The position numbers and the translations under genes are program-made. 18,583 nt of DNA. It comes from JAQBDA01 sp041301185 (GTDB taxonomy: Bacteria > Chloroflexota > Anaerolineae > Anaerolineales > UBA4823). The stretch is from positions 1 through 18,583 of the forward strand of contig JBFYSV010000043.1 of the NCBI GenBank assembly GCA_041301185.1, written 5' to 3'. The notes under the pieces were generated by a model. It saw nothing but the letters and a program-made list of their open reading frames with translations, was not told the origin of the DNA and ran no database searches. Below, piece after piece: positions 14,729 to 18,583 of the stretch (position 1 is the first letter of the stretch; each line of letters opens with the position of its first letter).

Positions 14729-16555
14729 TCATTCCGACAAAACTTTGTTTAAGTCATCAATCAGCATCGGCAGCCGCGCCCCAAACAGCTTGACTGCCGC
14801 CACCTGCCCCCCACGCCCTTGAAAACCGTAGGAGTTCAGGTCTTCCAGGCTGATCGAGACGTTGATGCCGATGTGGCGGGCAATCTCATCCAGCCACCAG
14901 CGTTCCTGCGGGCTGAAAGCCTTGCCTCCCGCCTCCTGCGCCAGCAGCCACTCCTGGTATCTCGCCTGTACCCGCTCCGGGTAGGGCACCAGCTCCTCGT
15001 CCAGGGCGGCATGCCGCACCAGCGAGACCAGGTCCGCCAGCACCCGCCGCTCGCCCGCCCCGCGGGCGCGGTCCTTCTCCAGCTGGGTGTACGCCCGCCA
15101 CAATTCTTCGGTCATATACAGCGGGTCGCTTCGCTTCAGGAACACTTCCAGCCGCTCCGCCAGCTCGCGCACCTGGGGGAAATCCAGGTGGCGCTGCCCG
15201 TAGGGTCGGCTGAACAGGATTTGCAGGGCGGTGATTTCGTCCTTGTTGTCCTGGATGAACGCCTGGAACGACTCTACCAGCTGGCGGGCGGTGGCGGTGG
15301 CGTCGGTATCAAAGCCCTGGGCAATCACCTCATCCACGCTGGTCTCGTCAATCAGGATTTCTCGCTCCAGCAGGAAACCGCGCAGCGCCGGGCTGGCTGC
15401 CAGGGGCATCACGGCGCGCTCGACCAATGCCTGGCGGGCAGCCTCCAATTCCGCCTCCGTAGGGGCAGGTCTCATGGAATCGGGTATATCCGCAACTGAA
15501 TCCAGACCTGCCCCTACGAGGGCAACCGCATAAATTTTGTCCGCGTCCAGGGCATCCAGCAGGGCATTGGAGAGGTCACGCAGGGTCGTGAATCGCTCCG
15601 AGGCGGCGGGCACATCCAGCAGGTCCTCGACCTCTTCTCTCTGGGCGGGGGTCAGCCGCTTCTCCAGCAGCGCCAGCCGGCGCGCCAGCGAAGCCAGCAG
15701 ATCGTCATCCACCGCCCCCACCGCCACCGCCTCCAGCAGGCTCTTCAGCGGCACGCTCCTTTTTCGCTCCACCGTGCCGGTGTCAATCAGCTCCTGCTCG
15801 GTGACGCCCACCGCGTCCACTATCACGAAGCGCGTCTTGCGGGCGTGGGGCGTGGTGGTGACCGACTGGAAATCGGTCTCCGAGATGACGCGTGTGCCCC
15901 TGCCCAGCATCTGCTCGAACAGCACCCGTGAGCGCACGGCGCGCATGAAGAGCAATGCCTCCAGCGGCTTGATGTCGGTGCCGGTGGCAATCATATCCAC
16001 CGTCACGGCAATGCGCGGGTTATAGCCGGTGCGGAAGGCGCTGATCAGATTCTCCGGGGCGCCAGCAGCCCGGTAGGTGATTTTCTGGCAGAAGTCATCC
16101 CCCTTGCCGAACACCTCGCGGGTGATGCGCACGATTTCCTCGGCGTGGTTGTCATCTTTGGCAAAGACCAGCGTCTTGGGCACCTCCACCCGCCCGGGGA
16201 AAAGCTCTGGTAAGCTATCTTTATACGCAGTGAGAATCGTGCGGATCTGGCTTTGAGAGGTCACATCCCGGTCCAGCTCATTCGGGTCGTAGGAGAAATC
16301 CTCGTCCAGCTGCTCCCAGCGCTGGCGGCGGGTGCGCTTGTCCCTGCGTCCCACCCACCAGCCTTTCTCGATGGTGCTGCCCCGCTCGGTGATGCGGGTG
16401 CGGATGCGGTACACCTCCCCATCCACGTTGACCCCGTCTGCCACCGCCCGCTGGCGCGGGTACTCCATCACCAGGTTCTGCTGAAAGAAGCCAAAAGTTT
16501 GCTTGCTGGGGGTGGCAGTCAAGCCGATGAGAGTCGCGTCGAAGTATTCCAGCAC
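14729..16555 (-). pseudogene. hsdR: Truncated type I restriction endonuclease subunit
   Basis: Recognisable HsdR begins at the insertion-sequence junction with VLEYFDATLIGLTATPSKQT (helicase motif III region) and continues with PKTLVFAKDDNHAEEIV, IAVTVDMIATGTDIKPLEAL (motif V) and FEQMLGRGTRVI (motif VI). A helical C-terminal domain like that of EcoEI-type HsdR follows. About 300 residues are missing, including the N-terminal nuclease domain, Walker A (motif I) and the DEAD/DEAH box (motif II), so neither cleavage nor translocation is possible. The frame remains open into the insertion sequence to 17050, but that part is antisense to the transposase and is not HsdR. A REP-like palindrome is inserted in frame at 15459-15516. 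hsdS starts about 25 bases after the stop. No promoter for the remnant operon is evident. Confidence 0.9.
15459..15516. repeat. REP-like palindrome C, inside the hsdR remnant
   Basis: GTAGGGGCAGGTCT (15459-15472) and AGACCTGCCCCTAC (15503-15516) are perfect 14-bp inverted arms around 30 bp. On the minus strand it is read in frame as VGAGLDS through DSMRPAPT within the C-terminal region of HsdR. The frame used differs from that in element A. Confidence 0.88.
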
Positions 16556-16616
16556 GGGTGTGTCACAAAATTTCGGAGGAGGTGTAATATAGGGGAATAG
16601 GAACAAGGAGGCAGGC

Positions 16617-16973
16617 ATGAACGGCGACGAGATGCGAAAGCGCTGGAGCGTAATGAGCGAAGAAGTCATCAGCGGGATGGCGGAATGGCGACAACAGCAC
16701 CCCAAAGCGACGTTTCGGGAGATTGAGGAAGAAGTCGATAAGCGTCTATCCGTGTTACGCGTGCGGATGATATCGGATGCGGCGATCAGTAGTGCACAGG
16801 CGGAATGGGAACAGGGCAGCAGAGATGCGGTGTGCCCGAATTGTGGGGCGAAATTGGTAAAGAAAGGGAAGAAAAAGCGCAAGCTGCAAACGCGGGGAGG
16901 GCAGGAAGTTGAGCTGGAGCGAGAATATGGTGTTTGTCCACGGTGCGGGCAAGGGATTTTTCCCCCTCGATGA
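16617..16973 (+). CDS. ISKra4-like transposase, N-terminal frame (OrfA)
   Basis: ATG 16617 has a strong AAGGAGG at 16605-16611. The 118-residue product begins with a helical region (WSVMSEEVISGMAEWRQQ and so on). It ends with two CxxC pairs, CPNCGAKL and CPRCGQG, probably a zinc-binding DNA-recognition domain typical of this transposase family. It reaches TGA 16971-16973 just after GGG ATT TTT CCC CCT. The rest of the protein is in the +1 frame: the second frame supplies FFPLDEELELLPGSL, which normally continues directly from CPRCGxG. So either a +1 shift at TTTTTCCCCC produces the full enzyme, or one base has been gained and the element is dead. Confidence 0.85.
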   Translation: MNGDEMRKRWSVMSEEVISGMAEWRQQHPKATFREIEEEVDKRLSVLRVRMISDAAISSAQAEWEQGSRDAVCPNCGAKLVKKGKKKRKLQTRGGQEVELEREYGVCPRCGQGIFPPR

Positions 16974-18168
16974 GGAGTTAGAGTTATTGCCTGGGTCATT
17001 GACTCCCCATGGGCATGAATGCTTGGTAAGGTTATCAGGTTGGGTGCCATTTGAGAAAGCGGTGGTATTATTTGGGGATTTCATGGGGATTGAGGTAAGC
17101 CGGGGGATGAGCCAAAGGTACACAGAAGAGGCGGGGAAAATCTACGAGCAGATGCAGGAACAGGAAGTCGAGCGGTTGGAGAAAGAAGCACCTGTAGCGG
17201 AAAAGGAAGCCGACAAAATCCAGATCAGTGCAGATGGAGCAATGGTGCCATTATTGCATGGCGTGTGGGCAGAAGTGAGAACCCTGGTGATTGGAGAAGT
17301 ACACTCGGTCGTCGAGAAGAACGGAGAAAGCATAGCGCATGCTCGAAAGCTGAGCTATTTTTCTCGAAAAGTGAGCGCAGAAGTATTTCAACGGCTGGCG
17401 TTGGTAGAAATGCATCGCCGAGGAGTAGAACATGCCAAAGAAGTCGCTGCGATTATGGATGGGGCAGAATGGGAACAGGGCTTCACCGATTATCATTGTC
17501 CGCACGCCACGCGTATCCTGGATTTTCCCCATGCAGCCGAGCATGTGAACAGGATTGGAGAAGCTTTGTTCGGGGAGCACACCCCAGAAAGCCAAGCCTG
17601 GCTGGGTGATCATCTACACCGCCTGAAACAGGATGGTGCCGATGAACTTCTGCTCGAATTTCGTCAGCTCGTGCAAGAAAATCCTGCGGTGGAACCCATC
17701 GCCAGCAATTTTGCCTACCTAGAAAAACGAAAAGAACAAATGCAATATCCACGCTTTCAGGCTCAAGGCTGGCCAATTGGGAGCGGGATCGTGGAAAGTG
17801 GGAACAAACTGGTTGTGGAAGCCCGTTTGAAAGGCTCAGGCATGCATTGGGCTGATCACCATGTCAACCCCATGCTCGCTATTCGCAATATCATTTGCTC
17901 TGACCGGTGGAAAGAAGAGTGGCCAAAGATCGAAACAGGTTTACGTCAACAAGCCAGGTTGCGCCAACGCAAATTGCACCAATCGCGGATCGTTCCTACT
18001 CCTGTACTCGTATCTCCGCCAATACCAATGATTGACGAGCGGCTTATTCAATCTGCACTTGCTCGCCTTGAACAAGAAGCTGATTGTCAAAAGCCGAAAA
18101 CTAACCCCTGGCGCAAGTTCAAATTTGGCAAGGCGCTCTATCAGCCCAATACTCCCGCGAAATATTAG
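16909..18168 (+). CDS. ISKra4-like transposase, catalytic frame (OrfB)
   Basis: This frame carries the DDE catalytic domain. Homology starts at about 16954 (GFFPLDEELELLPGSLTPHG); the first residues from TTG 16909 are only read-through of the OrfA overlap. Candidate catalytic residues are the Asp in QISADGAMVPL, the Asp in AAIMDGAEWEQG and the Glu in GSGIVESGNKLVVEARLKGS followed by GMHW. The last block is the strongest family hallmark. It is followed by a Pro-rich C-terminus. The fused OrfAB product would be about 515 residues, normal for ISKra4-like enzymes. No ribosome site precedes the TTG, so independent translation is unlikely and frameshifting is the simpler route. The catalytic domain has no stop codons. 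Confidence 0.88.
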   Translation: MSWSENMVFVHGAGKGFFPLDEELELLPGSLTPHGHECLVRLSGWVPFEKAVVLFGDFMGIEVSRGMSQRYTEEAGKIYEQMQEQEVERLEKEAPVAEKEADKIQISADGAMVPLLHGVWAEVRTLVIGEVHSVVEKNGESIAHARKLSYFSRKVSAEVFQRLALVEMHRRGVEHAKEVAAIMDGAEWEQGFTDYHCPHATRILDFPHAAEHVNRIGEALFGEHTPESQAWLGDHLHRLKQDGADELLLEFRQLVQENPAVEPIASNFAYLEKRKEQMQYPRFQAQGWPIGSGIVESGNKLVVEARLKGSGMHWADHHVNPMLAIRNIICSDRWKEEWPKIETGLRQQARLRQRKLHQSRIVPTPVLVSPPIPMIDERLIQSALARLEQEADCQKPKTNPWRKFKFGKALYQPNTPAKY

Positions 18169-18183
18169 TACACACCCATGTTT

Positions 18184-18210
18184 CACCGCGGAGACGCGGA
18201 GAGCGCAGAG
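18184..18210. repeat. Short degenerate GCGGAGA repeat
   Basis: CACCGCGGAGACGCGGAGAG and the following CGCAGAG consist of three successive copies of a CGCGGAGA-like unit with changes. Similar CACCGCGGAGACGC strings are common dispersed repeats in many bacterial genomes (recollection, not checked). It starts 6 bases after the insertion-sequence end. Confidence 0.45.
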
Positions 18211-18216
18211 TTTTTT

Positions 18217-18278
18217 GTAGGGGCGGAGAAGAAGTGACGCGCCTAGCCAGGGAAGGGTTCCCTTGCTCCGCCTTTTTT
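18217..18278 (+). terminator. REP-like half element D forming a terminator-like hairpin
   Basis: It starts GTAGGGGCGGAG like the left arm of elements A-C. GGCGGAG (18222-18228) pairs with CTCCGCC (18266-18272), with an inner AGGGAA/TTCCCT stem. TTTTTT (18273-18278) follows directly. The right arm lacks the CCCTAC end of the family. It could stop transposase transcripts before the regulator gene. Confidence 0.55.
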
Positions 18279-18316
18279 CTTCGGGGTTCCGCAAATTCGC
18301 TGCAAATGGTTGTAGC

Positions 18317-18358
18317 CTCGCCCTGAGCGGAGCGGTCTTCGCACAGTCGAAGGGCGGG
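18317..18358. repeat. CGCCCT/AGGGCG dyad
   Basis: CGCCCT (18319-18324) and AGGGCG (18351-18356) flank CCCTGAGCGGAGC and AGTCGAAGGG segments. These resemble a widespread CCCTGAGC-GGAG-TCGAAGGG bacterial repeat, here with about 10 extra bases in the middle. Bases 18279-18316 show nothing recognisable. Confidence 0.35.
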
Positions 18359-18366
18359 ATTCAAGA

Positions 18367-18395
18367 TTGACTCCCACCCGCTTAGCGGATATAAT
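18367..18395 (+). promoter_or_regulatory. Promoter of the TetR-family regulator gene
   Basis: TTGACT (18367-18372), a 17-bp spacer and a perfect TATAAT (18390-18395). Transcription would begin near 18402, inside the operator dyad, so a bound repressor would block initiation. Confidence 0.85.
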
Positions 18396-18439
18396 TTCCC
18401 TAAAATAAAAAACCGACCGTCGGTTTATTATTTAGGGAA
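18396..18439. promoter_or_regulatory. Nested palindromic operator, probably TetR autoregulatory
   Basis: AAACCGACCGTCGGTTT (18410-18426) is a perfect 8+1+8 palindrome of the ACCGAC/GTCGGT kind often bound by TetR-family dimers. Around it, TTCCCTAAA (18396-18404) and TTTAGGGAA (18431-18439) form an outer inverted repeat, extended by nearly matched AT-rich steps. It directly follows the -10 box and ends 5 bases before the regulator ATG; the outer right arm also supplies its AGGGA ribosome site. Confidence 0.8.
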
Positions 18440-18444
18440 TTGCT

Positions 18445-18583
18445 ATGGCTCGCACCATCAAGGAAGAAGAATACACCGCAAGACGGAACGAGATCCTGGA
18501 TTCGGCTCAGCGCCTGATCTACACCAAAGGCTACGAGAAGATGGCGATCCGGGATATCCTGGATGAGCTGCAAATCTCGAAGG
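18445..18583 (+). CDS. TetR/AcrR-family transcriptional regulator, 3' end outside window
   Basis: Only the first 46 codons are visible. They read MARTIKEEEYTARRNEILDS, then AQRLIYTKGYEKMAIRDILD and ELQISK: the usual short basic arm, helix 1 (ILDSAQRLIYTKGYE) and the start of the helix-turn-helix (MAIRDILDELQISK) of TetR-family repressors. The C-terminal ligand-binding domain lies outside the window, so the inducer and other targets cannot be guessed. The start codon is supported by AGGGA at 18434-18438. A strong promoter and a palindromic operator sit immediately upstream, so negative autoregulation is likely. Confidence 0.9.
   Translation, partial: MARTIKEEEYTARRNEILDSAQRLIYTKGYEKMAIRDILDELQISK

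Larger units (their letters stand above)
16556..18177 (+). mobile_element. ISKra4-like insertion sequence, about 1.62 kb
   Basis: The ends form an imperfect inverted repeat. The left end reads GGGTGTGT, six bases, ATTTCG, two bases, GGAG from 16556. The right end, read inward from 18177, has GGGTGTGT, six bases, ATTTCG, two bases, GGAG (about 20 of 26 positions match). The element holds one transposase split over two frames. No target duplication is seen: the left flank ends in CCAGCAC and the right flank starts with ATGTTTC. hsdR is present on the left but does not resume on the right, so flanking DNA has been lost or rearranged. Confidence 0.85.

Noticed and set aside
16556..17050. Minus-strand open frame continuing the hsdR remnant upstream into the insertion sequence, giving a 773-residue protein
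   Set aside because: The first 165 or so residues are antisense to the transposase, rich in Ser/Cys/Phe/Pro with no HsdR similarity, and cross the terminal repeat. It is an accidental fusion.
1..18583. CRISPR array
   Set aside because: I saw no regularly spaced direct repeats; the repeats present are palindromic and irregularly spaced.
10943..18583. Second copy of the tRNA-Ser 3' end as an att site
   Set aside because: Reading on through the window I found no repeat of the GGGTTCGAATCCCGCCCTCT segment.

Overview
The window looks like a chromosomal piece of a Chloroflexota bacterium (Anaerolineae-like). I infer this from the gene style, not from a marker tree: a DUF5667-like protein beside TadE/TadG-like proteins, the GC-rich coding style, a RAYT transposase with GTAGGGGC-type palindromes, and an ISKra4-like element. 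By eye the sequence is moderately GC-rich, with AT-rich islands in the hsdS target-recognition domains.

Layout. (1) 1-2388: the 3' part of a DUF5667-like gene, a decayed TadE-like remnant and a TadG-like surface protein gene, closed by a terminator that also serves the opposite strand. (2) 2398-2537: a small SRP RNA gene on the minus strand with a near-consensus promoter. (3) 2560-8494, minus strand: a housekeeping block transcribed as thiolase, folK, a STAS/SpoIIAA-like gene, folP and acnA. It combines acyl-CoA metabolism, two folate steps and aconitase. (4) 8524-10761, plus strand: a GH1 beta-glycosidase and a GNAT acetyltransferase, divergent from the thiolase across only 29 bp. (5) 10865-10951: tRNA-Ser(GGA), which marks the edge of an accessory region. 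(6) 11038-16555, minus strand: a type I restriction-modification operon in the order hsdR-hsdS-hsdM, heavily remodelled. (7) 16556-18177: an ISKra4-like insertion sequence whose transposase is split between two frames; it ends exactly where hsdR is cut. (8) 18178-18583: a patchwork of short repeats, then a strong promoter, a nested palindromic operator and the start of a TetR-family regulator.

The most unusual part is the hsd locus. The original hsdM start, which overlaps the hsdS stop as TGATG, survives only as a 24-codon fragment. It is followed by a palindromic REP-like element, then a RAYT (REP-associated tyrosine transposase) gene, then a complete hsdM that begins with a second copy of the same 72 bp (66/72 identical). 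The reading frames remain chained stop-to-start through the insertion. REP-like palindromes of one family also lie in frame inside the RAYT gene and inside the hsdR remnant. The hsdR gene has lost its nuclease domain and helicase motifs I-II, so the locus can at most be a methyltransferase without restriction.
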